A DNA stretch of 64,000 nt from assembly GCA_027922465.2 (NCBI GenBank), contig BQMF02000269.1, positions 186,001-250,000 on the forward strand. Direction: 5' to 3'. The stretch's first letter is position 1. The number at the start of each line of letters is the position of its first letter. Below the pieces are notes generated by a model. That model ran no database searches and was not told the DNA's origin. It saw only the letters and a list, made by a program, of their open reading frames with translations. The DNA comes from Turritopsis dohrnii (taxonomy: Eukaryota > Cnidaria > Hydrozoa > Anthoathecata > Oceaniidae). Below are positions 10,401-20,500 of the stretch, in pieces. The translations under genes were made by a program, and so were the position numbers.

Positions 10401-13400
10401 TCCAACGAATGAGTATTTCTACGAGACGATTCATGTTGTTTGTTCCCTTCGCGAGAATGTCATTGAGGCTGTACCCGGAACTTGTTGGTTGTGATGCGTC
10501 AAAGACTACGCGACATGGGGTTGAGAGAGAGTTGGTGTTCCACACAGCTCTCCATGGTATGAAATTTTGCACCTTGCTGTTCTGAAGCATCAGTTGTTGT
10601 TGATGGCTGAGGCTTTCAACGTAGGCAACAAATCCCAAAGATTGCATCTTCTTCTCCGAGGCAATCACATCTTCTTTGTCCTTGGGTTCTTTGTCGAGTT
10701 TCTTTAGCTGCTGATGATATACTTTCAGGGCTTTCTGTTTGTTGTTGGCGAGCTTTACTTCTGGATTGTGAAGAAGTGGGAGATCTGCGTAGCACTGTCT
10801 CTTGTTGATGTCGATGGTTACAGATTTGTTGATAAGGTCTTGTTCCACTTCCTCCTTGATGCTAATGGACTCGGTGGATTCGTTCTCCTTGCAGGTTTTA
10901 CAGTCTCTGCAATTAACACATCTGTAATCAATGTTGCTTCCAGCTGCTTCAACGTCTTCGAAAATTTTCTGGTTTCGTGACAGTAATGCTGTGCTGGCTT
11001 CTTCTGGTTGATGATACAGAAGGTCTTGGTTGTGGTCTTTATCGACTTTGATGTGAAGTAGTGCGACGTCAGGATTGGCGAGGATCCCTGCGTCGAACAT
11101 TTGCTGTTGGTTAGCCAAGAATGACTGCATTGCTTGACTGCTGTAATGATGCTTCGAAATGTTGTTGAACACATGGTGGGGACCCCCAACGACACCTCTT
11201 CCACCATCTGCGTTGTTGAACGGTGATTCATAAATGGTCAATCCAGATGGCATCTGAAAAATCTCCTTGGGATGGTAACGTAAATACTTGATCCCAAGCA
11301 TTACATCAACGTCTCCTCCGATTGCTGGTGGTAACATGGGTAGACTTGCAGGATCTTTACCAAGTTGACTGTAGGCAAGGTGTATGTCCTTTTGAACTTC
11401 ATTGAGTGGATGGACCGGGAAGGTTGCTGTGATTCGAGGCAGACAAACCCCGGAGAGGTGAGCGTCACGACCATTGGTGAGGGGTAGACGTATGCTGTAG
11501 ATCCCTCGACTTGTGGTCTTCATCTCGCCGATTCCGCCAATCGACACATCTCCTTTAAACTCAAGAGTTGCTCGGTCACCAAAGTAGCTGATTGCTCGCT
11601 CTGAAATTATCATGTTACTGCATCCAAGGTCAAAGAAGATCGTACATCTGCGTTGATTGACGTAGATTGTTTGCAGGATGTAGACTGCGTTATCTTCAAT
11701 AACTGGCTCCTCAGCTGGGTTGGAGTTTGAAGGCTCGATCTTGCTTGTTGAAGCTTTGTGTGATTGAACTTCAGCGTAGAACGACAGTTTGATATCCTTT
11801 GCGAATGCTGGAAGGTCTGCATGTTGAGGGCGTAGGATGCATCTGTCCTTGAAATTTTGGAGAATCCGTTGGTTTTCTTGTGACGTTGCATGCTCCTGAC
11901 AGACTAGAACATGCTTTCGGCATCCGTGACCGTCATGTGATGGGTGAGGGCAGGTGAAGGTTCTCTGGCACCGACCTTCTTTGTGTTTCTCTTGTGAGTA
12001 CTTGGCACCAGGGTATAGACACTGACTGCAAAGTCCCTTCTTCTTGAGTGTGCTGAGGCGTTCCGCAGGTGTCATGCCTGCGAAGAATTGACATGAGAAG
12101 TATTGTATCAACTTTGATCGATTTGGGCCATTTGTTTTGACGTGACCCGTCTCCCCGCAGATGAAGCATTTTTCTTGGATGTACGGTTGATCTTGATGAA
12201 CTTCTGCAGGATGGGCACCGTGTTGACTTCGTGAGTGTTGTGATGAAGATTTGTCGTGGGATGAGCAGTGAAGGAGCTTCTTCTGTTGTACTGAAAGCTC
12301 TTTCTCCAGGAATTTAATGAGTTCTTTCCATGCTTCGGGCTCGCTCAGCTCTTTTTCGTCAAGCAAAGCAAACCACCTTGTGATGCGTACATCGTCCAGG
12401 AGTGCGTAAACCTTTTCGATAGCGTCACTGTAATATAGGCGATTTTGGATGCTGTGATCTGCAGCTAACTTCTGTAAGTCTCTCATAAGGTTCAGAATCT
12501 TGCTCAACGTCTCAATCTGCTTCTCTGGATCCCTTGTCTTCCAGATTTTGCTCGTCTGACTTAACTGGGACAGTTTCTTTGTGAGCAGCAGCTTGGCATC
12601 ACCATACGACGCTTTCAAACGACGCCATATCTCCTCAATGGTGTCGACCCCCTTAACAAGCGTGAGGGCCGGACCTTCAAGGAAATTGTTCTTGAGAAGG
12701 TCTGGTAGAAGGGCTGTTGGTGTGGACTTTATATAGAGTTTGTTAAAGTCACTTATGAACGTATAAATGTCACTTGAAGAGTCGTAGCCCTTGAATTTCG
12801 ACAGCTTGATGTTGAGTTTGGTTGCTTCGAAGCTTTGCTGCTTAACGATCTCCTTCTCCTTTATTTCATTTTGGAGACTGTCTGAATAAGTTTGTTTGAG
12901 AGTAACGAGTTTGTCATAGCTGTCGTTGATGGTTTTGATGGCTTCACTGTCCGATTCTTCGTTCTTCATCGTCAGGATGTCCTTCATCTGCTTGGATATG
13001 GCATTCACCGCTTGTAAATCAGCTTGAAGGTCCTTTTTCGCAAGAATCAGTTCGTCGAAAGTGAAGGTTGTGGGTTTCTGACTGAACTTCTGAGTAAGAG
13101 GCTTCATAGCGTTTTTGACCTCTTTCATCAGGAATGATTGTGATGTGAGTGACAATCGGTTGAGGCGAGTTTGTTTATCAAGTTGCTCCTTGCGCAGTTC
13201 CTTCCGTCTTAATTTGATTTTGATCATGAATTCTCTGATCACGGAAATCGTTTGTTCGTGGAGTTTAACAAACTTCTGCTCGTACTCTTCATGGGGTAAA
13301 TTGAGTTCGATTTCTGCATGAGCCGTTCTGAATTTGGTCCTCAATTCCTCAATCTTTATGGTCACTGTTTCGACTTCATCAAGTGTCATGTCCTCAAGAT

Positions 13401-13482
13401 CGTTTTCCATGATGATGTCTTCGACGTTTCTAGAGGCAATGTCTTGTTGGATGATGAGTATCTTCAATCGTTCGCTCTCCAT
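7432..13482 (-). CDS. BEL/Pao Gag-Pol polyprotein
   Basis: The frame is open from 13698 (2,088 codons), but the only in-frame ATG with a good context (AAGATGG) near the start is at 13482, giving about 2,016 residues; the preceding 72 codons have no ATG. Numbering from 13698: coiled-coil gag N-terminus, DUF1759-type gag region (about 290-420), CCHC knuckle CFICGETGH near 511 and a second Cys/His cluster to 610, aspartic protease FFDLGCSN near 692, A17-type RT with VVFDAS near 1068, TDVRKMYN and FVDD near 1187, RNase H (TTIDAGDASKD near 1365), integrase HHCC and DDE core (VDLCGP near 1777, PDEGSQ near 1837, HGKVERK near 1887), and the C-terminal DUF5641 domain (1985-2073). Copies element RNA in particles and integrates the DNA. 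Protease has DLG rather than the usual DSG/DTG. Confidence 0.95.
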   Translation of the reverse strand: MESERLKILIIQQDIASRNVEDIIMENDLEDMTLDEVETVTIKIEELRTKFRTAHAEIELNLPHEEYEQKFVKLHEQTISVIREFMIKIKLRRKELRKEQLDKQTRLNRLSLTSQSFLMKEVKNAMKPLTQKFSQKPTTFTFDELILAKKDLQADLQAVNAISKQMKDILTMKNEESDSEAIKTINDSYDKLVTLKQTYSDSLQNEIKEKEIVKQQSFEATKLNIKLSKFKGYDSSSDIYTFISDFNKLYIKSTPTALLPDLLKNNFLEGPALTLVKGVDTIEEIWRRLKASYGDAKLLLTKKLSQLSQTSKIWKTRDPEKQIETLSKILNLMRDLQKLAADHSIQNRLYYSDAIEKVYALLDDVRITRWFALLDEKELSEPEAWKELIKFLEKELSVQQKKLLHCSSHDKSSSQHSRSQHGAHPAEVHQDQPYIQEKCFICGETGHVKTNGPNRSKLIQYFSCQFFAGMTPAERLSTLKKKGLCSQCLYPGAKYSQEKHKEGRCQRTFTCPHPSHDGHGCRKHVLVCQEHATSQENQRILQNFKDRCILRPQHADLPAFAKDIKLSFYAEVQSHKASTSKIEPSNSNPAEEPVIEDNAVYILQTIYVNQRRCTIFFDLGCSNMIISERAISYFGDRATLEFKGDVSIGGIGEMKTTSRGIYSIRLPLTNGRDAHLSGVCLPRITATFPVHPLNEVQKDIHLAYSQLGKDPASLPMLPPAIGGDVDVMLGIKYLRYHPKEIFQMPSGLTIYESPFNNADGGRGVVGGPHHVFNNISKHHYSSQAMQSFLANQQQMFDAGILANPDVALLHIKVDKDHNQDLLYHQPEEASTALLSRNQKIFEDVEAAGSNIDYRCVNCRDCKTCKENESTESISIKEEVEQDLINKSVTIDINKRQCYADLPLLHNPEVKLANNKQKALKVYHQQLKKLDKEPKDKEDVIASEKKMQSLGFVAYVESLSHQQQLMLQNSKVQNFIPWRAVWNTNSLSTPCRVVFDASQPTSSGYSLNDILAKGTNNMNRLVEILIRWTSHHTAFHTDVRKMYNSVKLNEHHWCLQRYIWQDELDKSKLPKEKVIMTLIYGVKSSGNQSERALRQTAQMSKEDTPKATEVVENDTFVDDVLSGDETPEAAIQLAEDLEVAINKGGFALKGVTFSHQPPSPDLSADGKSINVAGMKWYPEEDTISLDISELNFAKKIRGKKPTTINTVPANLTRRQCVSKVAELYDITGKITPLTAAMKLDLHQLVDRGLDWDDRIPDDLRPVWDSHFAMMEEIPTIRFHRAIVPEDAVDLKITTIDAGDASKDIACVAIYARFKRKSGNFSCQLVFSRSRLVPNGSTQPRAELLAATLNTHTGEVVRRSFKKHHQSSLKLTDSQIVLFWINGSDKQLKPWVRNRVLEIHRFTKPSDWKFVRSQEMIADIGTRRGATLQDVGQNSPWYNGLPWMRETEDKFPVTSVDKIKLNQEDITFVNKERILPQFEQAPNKCPVEKPSAHLSSITERHKFSQYLLDPNRFDWAKIIRIMGLVIKFVNNLKNRLKRSSKSNLTTQTISQAEKYFFTKATEEVKVFTPEKKYNKISKCKDGILYYVGRILPSNEVTATGRLTEAMIDLSASMFFVPIIDRYSPIAFSIVNHIHWKHPVAKHAGVETVYRYVLQVAYIIDGKELVKLMRKRCERCRYITKKTVEVEMGPVSRHNFNIAPPFYSTQVDLCGPLNAYSNFHKRTTVKIWLVIFCCTTTSATKINVMDDYSTPSFILSFTRFASHVGYPKYLLPDEGSQLVKGCETMRLDFTDIQNHLFCQAQVQFDVCPVAGHYMHGKVERKIREVRKSITTNFHNERLSVLQWETVAAQIANTINDMPIAVNSHTEFEVADVLTPNRLLMGRNNNRSPAFPVKMTTNTDKFAKLNQRIFDAWFEVWLTVHVPNLMHRPKWFHNDRDMKVGDVVLFTKRDGPIANVYQFGKVKQLEYSTDGKIRKVLVEYRNHNESVNRVTHRAVRSLVMIHPVDELSVWEEFSMLENEQ

Positions 13483-13681
13483 CTTGATCTCTTCCTCTGT
13501 TTCGTCAAGTCTCCAGTTCTCAACAAGCGTGGAAATTTCGTCTACACCGTCTTCGTTCTCAATTGTGTCCTCGTGTACGTTTTCGTCAGCTCTGTTGATC
13601 TGCTCCTCCGGTATTCTCTCAGCTAATCCTCTTCCGTTTGTATCCTTCGATCTACGCAGTGATGGTTGGTTGCTGTTTGAA

Positions 13682-14414
13682 TGTTTCGGAGCACACACAA
13701 GAAATGATTTGATTTCGAGGCGTATATTTGTAATCTCGATGGATTCAAACTGAATGAAGAAAAATACAAAAGGAAATTAAATATATGATAAAAAGTACAT
13801 GTGAGTATAATTGAAAAAGTTTAAGTTGAAAAAATCTAATTGAAAAAGTTTAGTTTGAAAAAAATTTCTAAGTCTGAAAAAAGTTCAAAAAGTAAAAAAT
13901 ATTATAAGTCCAGATGCTTACCAGCTTGCCAGAATGTGAGTCTGAAAAGAGGGTGTAGCTCCAAAGTGTTGAAAGTTGAATTGAAAAAATTTTGATAGTT
14001 GAAAATTATTTGAGATATGAGTTAGTTATCAAACTTGAAAATTTGAAAGTTGAGTTGAGAGGCCATCTTGAAATTTGATGTTGACTGCTCAAGATCAAGT
14101 TGACAACTGAATGACAAACCTAAGAGCTGGTATTTAAAGGCCAAAAAAGCAAAGTGGACATGTAAATTGTAAATAGGGCCTTAAGCAAAGTTGACATACA
14201 AATATAAAAATAAATAGAGCCTTAGCATATAAACTTGAAAATACTGTCTAAATAGTAAATAGAGCCTTAATTGTGTGAGCTATGAATACAAAAAAGGGAT
14301 TCTAGAGCAAAGTAGATATGACCCAAAATGTAAACAAACTGATAATAAGGGCCTGAACACACTGGAACAAAATTTTTAATATAAACACTAGAATTGAAGT
14401 TTGTTCAATTTACA
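13682..14414 (-). repeat. BEL 5' LTR (733 bp), promoter-bearing
   Basis: Upstream LTR in element orientation; should hold the promoter and RNA start. The polyprotein reading frame stays open back into the last 17 or more bases of this LTR but contains no ATG there. The sequence just inside the LTR (minus-strand TTCAAACAGCAACC) is not a usual TGG-type primer binding site. Confidence 0.95.
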
Positions 14415-14419
14415 ACGTG

Positions 14420-14829
14420 TCGTTTCTCTGTTTTACGTCGTCTATTAAGCTATACCTTACCGCGTCGAGCTTGCTGGGATTAAAAAGAAGATCTTCTCGG
14501 AAGAAGATTTTGAAGCTATAAAAAGCGAAAAAGGGTATATTAAAATACTTTTCAAGTTAGTTAATGTAGTATCTCCAAGAAAAATAACGTCGTTCTATTT
14601 TTATAAAGCTGTTTTTTTTACTCTAAAATAACCATCAAACGATGACAAAACGAAACTAGAGGACTAAGAAAATAAGACTAACAAAAGAGTAAAACTTAAC
14701 ATATCAAAGTCTTTTATTTTTTGTCACAGGGTAAGCAGCTGTGGCACTTAGAAGTACAGTTTTTTAGCTTTCCTACACGAGCACGAATTGTTTGGGCAAG
14801 CTGTCTTACAGTTGCACAGCTTGTAGCCT
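14420..14829. other. No gene seen
   Basis: AT-rich right flank of the BEL insertion, with no recognisable coding or repeat content except the tail of the DUF4371-like fragment that follows. Confidence 0.5.
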
Positions 14830-15275
14830 TGCTCACCAGATAACGATGACTTTCCCACGCATTCTCGTAGAGAGATAAGTTGCGTTTTTTGCACAAGTGG
14901 ACAAATGTTCTGTCAGGAATGGACAACCAAGGTCTACTGCAAGTTTAATGAAAGCAAGAAAGTTGCCTGGGTTTCCAGTTACTTCTTATATCTCTTCACT
15001 CTTAAATTGAGCAGTGAAATCGCTCTCATCTCTGCCCCTTAGAGGGATTGCCTGCTGAGCCATAGTGACCAAAATACGAATAAGGGATTTAATGATTATT
15101 CTGTTTTTCTCTATTTGCTGGTTATTTAGAGAGTTCAGCTGTCTACTTATTTGTTTGTCTTTATTCAAAAAGGTACATTTGAAGCTTCTTGTTGCTGCAA
15201 CAGCATCTATGTGATTTTGACAAGTGGCGCTAGAGTGCTCCTTTTTCTGCCACTTTTCTAGAGGGCCTAATCTAA
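14830..15275 (-). pseudogene. DUF4371 / TTF-type zinc-finger (hAT-like) transposase fragment
   Basis: Minus strand, broken over two frames. Reads KWQKKEHSSATCQNHIDA (TTF zinc-finger end), then QLNSLNNQQIEKNR..QQAIPLRGRDE near 15050, the conserved IPLRG motif of DUF4371 proteins, then in another frame GNFLAFIKLAVDLG and LTEHLSTCAKNATYLST. The rest of the transposase (catalytic region, dimerisation tail) is missing. It is a fossil of the ZMYM/52-kDa-repressor-like hAT relatives that are abundant in invertebrate genomes. Confidence 0.7.
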
Positions 15276-15386
15276 TCTACATTATGGTCAGATATAGTTA
15301 GAAATTTAAGAAGAATTCATTTTTATGTTTTACTGTCCTTTTCAAATCCTTAAGTTTCTTTCAAAATCAAAAAAATGGGACAGCAG

Positions 15387-15685
15387 TCAAGGAAAGTAAC
15401 CTTTCTTAGAGAAGAACTTGCTAATCTTCATAGGCTTCGAAACGAGCACAGGAAACTTCTTTTTCGGTTTAACAGCTGGTCTTGCCAATACAGGGACAAA
15501 ATGGTTTGGACTACCAGATTTCTTAACGTTTGACGAAAGAGTGGGAGCTTGTTGGTACCAGAAGAAAACAACCTTCTCGTTTGCAGTGGCTGAACCATAA
15601 CTTATACGTGGATATATTGTCCCGTTGAAAAGTTTTGACATCCTCTCATCTCCAAAATTCTCATACAGCAATTGGATGGGTATCT
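15387..15685 (-). pseudogene. C-terminal exon of an OTU-type repeat gene
   Basis: Begins after an acceptor (minus-strand TTTTTAG at about 15686) with IPIQLLYENFGDERM, then NGTIYPR and VVFFWYQ, and a lysine-rich tail to the stop at 15387. It joins in frame with the SSVIQ that precedes a GTAATT donor near 17124, giving SSVIQ-IPIQLLY, which matches the expected end of an OTU-like fold. The intron between them has swallowed a repeat copy and a Harbinger MITE. Function unknown; likely a repeat-family gene rather than a single-copy host gene. Confidence 0.5.
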
Positions 15686-15747
15686 AAAAATTAAATTTTT
15701 GTTTCTTCTCATGTTTTGCCAGAGAATGGCCTAAATTGGTTTATTTC

Positions 15748-16019
15748 ATAACACATAACCTGACAATCAAAAAGATGTATTTTGATGAAATTAAGAAGTT
15801 AAATAAAGCATTGAAGAGCACACCACATGAAATTTCTAGCATAAGGTAGAAGATAATATTGATGGGGCCGGTTTCAGAAATTTTATAAATCACATGCTGG
15901 ATTCAAAACAGCACCTTAGTCGTTTTTTTGAAAAAATCGGAGTCGCACTGCCTGTAATCGGAAATAGTCTGGATAAAATCAGGGTCCGTTTTTTTTATTT
16001 TTGCGCAGTGCTTGTCAGT
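15748..16019. mobile_element. Short interspersed repeat, copy 2
   Basis: Nearly identical to 1321-1566 but 26 bp longer, mostly because of a 22-bp segment (GCACTGCCTGTAATCGGAAA...) that is absent from copy 1. No clean target duplication is visible here. Lies inside the intron of the OTU-type gene. Confidence 0.75.
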
Positions 16020-16045
16020 AGCCTTGTTTATTTTATTCTTTCTTA

Positions 16046-17067
16046 AGCTTGGTTCCCACTGCGGCGATGAGTCTCATCGGCTCATCATCCATAAGATTCG
16101 TCGTGCAAAACTCATCGCCTAAAATTCATCGTCGATGCATTCCCACTGGTGGGTTTTTTCATCGCTTTTGAATTTTTTGACAGTGTAGTAAAAGGTCCTG
16201 TGAAGTACTGTACCGTTATTGTACTCTTACTGTACGGTTTCTTCAAGTTTGCGAACCGTTTTTTACCATCGCCGTATCAAAAGAATAGATAAATTTCTTA
16301 TTTCATGAATATGATAGATTGTTACACTTAGGTTGTTCCACTTGACATAGACACCATCTGAATAGACAATATGACGGTATATTATATCTTAAGAAAGAAA
16401 TATTTTCAAACTTACCTTCTGGTATTTGAAGAGCTGTTTCTACTGCATTCCATGTGTTGATAACACGATCTTTTTCTTTGTAGCCTTTGGAAGTCTTATC
16501 ATAAAGGCATTTGTAATTTTGAACTTCGATTGCAAGAAGTTCGTCGTCTTGTAAATCAAACGTTTGTTTTGGCAATTTTATTGAAAAAGATTTCTCCGCT
16601 CTTTCGACAACAAGCCACAAACAAAAACTAAATTTTGAACTCTTCAAAGAGCAAATTAATAAGAACCCATGGTTTCTTATTATACTTTTCAAAAATATTT
16701 TTTGAATAAGAATACATCTATTATTACCTATGTCATGTACTATACTTGTACTACTGAGTGCATTACAAGTTGTACTTTTTGCACCACGCGGTAGAGAAAA
16801 CATAAACAAATCACTTTAAATTTTCTAATACATCAAATGTGTCCTTTGTTAAATCTTTCATCTTTTCCGACATAATGAAAAGATCACCAAGTTGGGCGAT
16901 GAATCAAGGCGATGAATATCAAGACGTTTTGATATTTATCGCCCTTCATTTTTGCGTTCGTCGCCCAACTTTTTGAGATGGGCGACGAACTTAAGCATTC
17001 TCACCAAACTCATCGTTGACGATGAATTAAGGGCGATAGCGATCATCGCCGCAGTGGGAACCAAGCT
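16046..17067. mobile_element. PIF/Harbinger-type non-autonomous element with 25-bp TIRs
   Basis: Left end AGCTTGGTTCCCACTGCGGC with GATGA following is matched exactly by the reverse complement of the right end. The TTA target duplication (16043-16045, 17068-17070) fits PIF/Harbinger. Subterminal regions are packed with CATCG/CGATG motifs in both orientations, probable transposase-binding sites. Interior holds a MADF-type exon (next entry) but no transposase. Confidence 0.88.
16417..16560 (-). pseudogene. MADF/Myb-like exon inside the Harbinger element
   Basis: Minus-strand DDELLAIEV..YKCLYDKTSKGYKEKD..TWNAVETAL, a MADF-type DNA-binding motif (aromatic-LYDK and W positions conserved), ending in IPE at a GTAAGT donor. 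Autonomous Harbingers encode such a Myb-like partner next to their transposase, so this is the leftover partner-gene exon. Upstream part of the frame, to 16809, is probably intronic. Confidence 0.65.
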
Positions 17068-17124
17068 TTAGCTTCAGTAAAATAACTGAAATATGTTGCG
17101 CCATAGAAAGGGTTATAAATTACC

Positions 17125-17334
17125 TGGATTACAGAGCTAATGGCCATAATAGAAACAAACGAAACCCATGCAAAGTTCTCACAACAGCTAGCAATTCATG
17201 GTCACAATAATAACTTGGATTTTCAAACAATTCAATTGATGTAAGCTTTCGCAAGATATCGGAAAGTGAACCATCTCCAAGTAGTGCTCTCGACATAGAT
17301 TCGAATAGACAATTGCCATTACCTGGGGTCCTAA
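17125..17334 (-). pseudogene. OTU cysteine-protease-like exon
   Basis: After an acceptor (TTTTGATTTTAG) the frame gives TPGNGNCLFESMSRALLGDG, the GNCLF core being the OTU catalytic-cysteine motif, then LRKLTSIELFENPSYYCD. A small indel near 17185 shifts to FAWVSFVSIMAISSVIQ, ending at a GTAATT donor. Part of the same minus-strand gene as 15387-15685. A frameshift inside the domain argues it is no longer functional. Confidence 0.6.
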
Positions 17335-17520
17335 AATCAAAAGAAATGTTTCTGATATCATTACTGCTCCAGAATTTCAAAAGCAAATAAGTTCTTACAA
17401 ACCCAATCTATAGGCAAAAATTTGTTTACAGTGGTTCAAAAACAATTATTTTGTCTAACTGTATCAGCTTTACTCTGTCATAAATAACACTAGGATCTAC
17501 TTGAATCAATTTATCCCTCC

Positions 17521-20500
17521 AGAGAAGGAATATGGAATATGGAATAATGATGGCGTACATAAAATTTGTAATGCGATGGATCACAGAAACGTGAGTACCC
17601 GATACACTGAAGTTAACGACGTCGTTACAGAACCAACAACACCGTCATAACAAGTTTATCTGCCACTTTCTACTCGTATAAAATTTTAGTCTCGCACTTA
17701 CTTTACTTGCAAACTAAAAGGACAGATACCCCACGTTTGCTTTGCCCCTGCCTGTACGTAGAACAGCACGATGTTTGCAGCAGCTAACATAATAAATCAA
17801 CAACGTTTTCACCGTCCTAGTAATGTTGTGATACGTTTTCCAAATCGTACGAACGAAGCCGTATCCGTAGTGAACACTAATGGAGGACAATCTTTTTTCA
17901 GAACAAACCCAAGTTATGGTCCTAAAAGTTACGATACGTCAGGAAAAATACTCCCTTCTTCTCAGCTTGAAAGTGCAAGAATAATCGCTGAAGAACAACA
18001 AAAACATGTTTGTAAAATTTGTAACAGAGTTTTGAAGAGTAAGGGTGGTTTGACAAATCATTTGAGAAGTTGTGAAAAACAACAACAGAAGAATTCGAAC
18101 TTTCAAATCGAGGAAACCAATGCATTGTATCGCTGTCTTCTCCAGCGGAGTCTGCTCCAGAGCCTTTAATCGTCACCTTACCAGAAAGTGCTAACAGTGT
18201 AATTATTGATGGTTATAACAAACTTTCATCATGGAAAAGAAACCTATTTCAGCTTCCCAAGGGATCATTAGGCAAGGCATTCATACGGGAAATGACTAGG
18301 CTGATAACTCTCTGGAATACAAACTCGCCAGATAGTTCTCATGCTCTGTATTCATTAGTGCTGATGCTGTCACTTTTACTCCAACGACCGCATTCGAAAA
18401 CTACTAACGCGGAAAATAAAGCACATCTGAAGCGTTGATTAGCCATGTGGGAAACAAAAAATATAGAAGGACTCCTTGATGAAGCGCAGTCGATTCCGAA
18501 TCGCTTAACTGAGCCGACGAAAAATGATTTGGAAAAAATTACTAGAACTTTCGCTAAATACATGAAAGAAAGAAGAGTAAATTCCGCACTGAACTTACTT
18601 TCGGACAATGCATTAAACGGTATTCTCCCACTTGATGATGAAACGATGGAAACACTTTTAATAAAGCACCCGGAAGCGAATCCGCAATACGAAAACATGT
18701 TACTTGAAGGGCCGTTGGAAAATGTAAACCCAATTATATTTGAAAGCATCACTCCCCAACTTATACAGAAGAGCGCTCTACGTACGAAAGGAGCCGCCGG
18801 TATTTCAGGCTTGGATGGAGATGAATGGAGGCAGATATTAGGTTCTAAAACCTATGGAACAGATGGTGCCGATTTACGAAATGCAGTAGCTGAAATGGCC
18901 AGAAAGTTATGCGCGGAGGAGATAAAGGATTCGGAAGTGTCAAACATTGAGCCGCTAATGAACTGTCGATTAATCCCACTGAATAAAAACCCAGGTCTAA
19001 GGCCTATTGGAATAGGAGAGGTTCTAAGACGCATCATTGGAAAGTCGGTAATGTGCGTCCTGAAAAAAGATGTTATGGAAGCTGCTGGCCCGTCTCAGCT
19101 ATGTGCGGGTCAACAAGCAGGCTGTGAAGCAGCTATTCATTCTGTAGTAGAAATGTTTGTAGAAGATGAAGATTCGGAAGGTATTCTGCAAATTGATGCC
19201 ACAAATGCCTTCAATACAATAAATAGGAAGGTTCTACTCCATAACATAAAGCTGATATGCCCAGTCCTTGCGAGGTTTGTAGTGAACTGCTACAAGTCTC
19301 CAGCTAGGCTATTGGTACACGGAGGGAAAGTGATCAAGTCGAACGAAGGAACTACCCAGGGCGACCCAACAGCGATGGGCATGTACGCCTTGGGAATAAT
19401 GCCACTTCTCACCACAATCTTAAAAGAACATTGGAAAATGATGCAAGTTGCCTTTGCTGACGACCTGACCGGTATTGGAAAGATCATATTTTTGCGCAGA
19501 TGGTGGAATGCAGTTGTTGCTAATGGAACTTCCTTGGGGTACTTTGCGAATGCTGTTAAAACGTGGCTGATAGTAAAGCCACAATTTCTAGATTTAGCCT
19601 TAGATCTACTCCATGATACGGACATAAAAATAACTGTGGAAGGACGCAGGCATTTAGGGGCCTGTGTGGGCTCCGACGAATTTAAAGACTCCTACTGTAC
19701 CGAAAAAGTTACGGAATGGATTAATGAAATAAATAAACTAGCAGAAATCGCTTAAACCGAGCCCCACTGTGCCTACTCAGCCTTTACGCAGGGTTTGAGA
19801 GGAAGATATATATTCTTCATGAGAACGATCGAAGGTTTTGAAAATTACCTACAGCCTTTAGAAGATGCCATCAGGAAGACTCTCCTACCGGTACTATTAG
19901 AGGGTCACAACTGCAACGATGATCTAAGAAAGTTAATAAGTTTGCCACCAAAATGTGGTGGGTTGGGGATATTCAATCCTGTTGTTATTTCTCCGATCGA
20001 ATTTGCTAACTTGAGAAAGTTAACTGCCGATTTGAGTCTTGCAGTCAAAGGCAAGCAAGCAACCTATACGGAAGACTTGGCAGAAATCGCTAAAATTAAA
20101 GCCAACATCAAACGTGCAAAGGAAGATGCACACAAGAAGATCCTTGATGAACTAAAGGAAAGAAGCAGCCTTCCACAAATTCGAATGATCGATGCATCGA
20201 TGGAGAAGGGCTCGTACAATTGGCTAACAGCGCTTCCCCTCCAACGCTACAACTACTATCTAGAAAAACGGGTTTTTTGGGATACCCTGAGGCTAAGATA
20301 TAACATACCCTTGCTTCGGCTTCCTGAAAAATGTATCTGTTCGGCCGATTTTAATGTTGAACACGCCCTCAATTGTAAGAAGGGTGGTTTTATTTCGAAC
20401 CCCCACAATGCTGTAAGAGATCTAACTTCATCTCTGCTAAGCGAAGTATGCAAAGACGTCGAAACCGAGCCTCTATTAGAACCCCTCAGTGGTGAAACAT

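Larger units (their letters stand above)
6670..14414 (-). mobile_element. Full-length BEL/Pao LTR retrotransposon
   Basis: 7,745 bp, bounded by 733-bp LTRs (6670-7402, 13682-14414) that read as identical by eye, and by the 5-bp target duplication ACGTG (6665-6669, 14415-14419). LTRs run TG...CA in element orientation. A single open frame covers gag, protease, RT, RNase H and integrase in the BEL/Pao order. A polypurine tract (minus-strand TGGGGGAA, 7403-7410) abuts the 3' LTR. Identical LTRs and an unbroken polyprotein mean a very young, probably mobile, insertion. Confidence 0.96.

Noticed and set aside
13115..13753. Plus-strand open frames opposite the BEL gag region
   Set aside because: Shadows of the real minus-strand polyprotein; serine-rich and without motifs.
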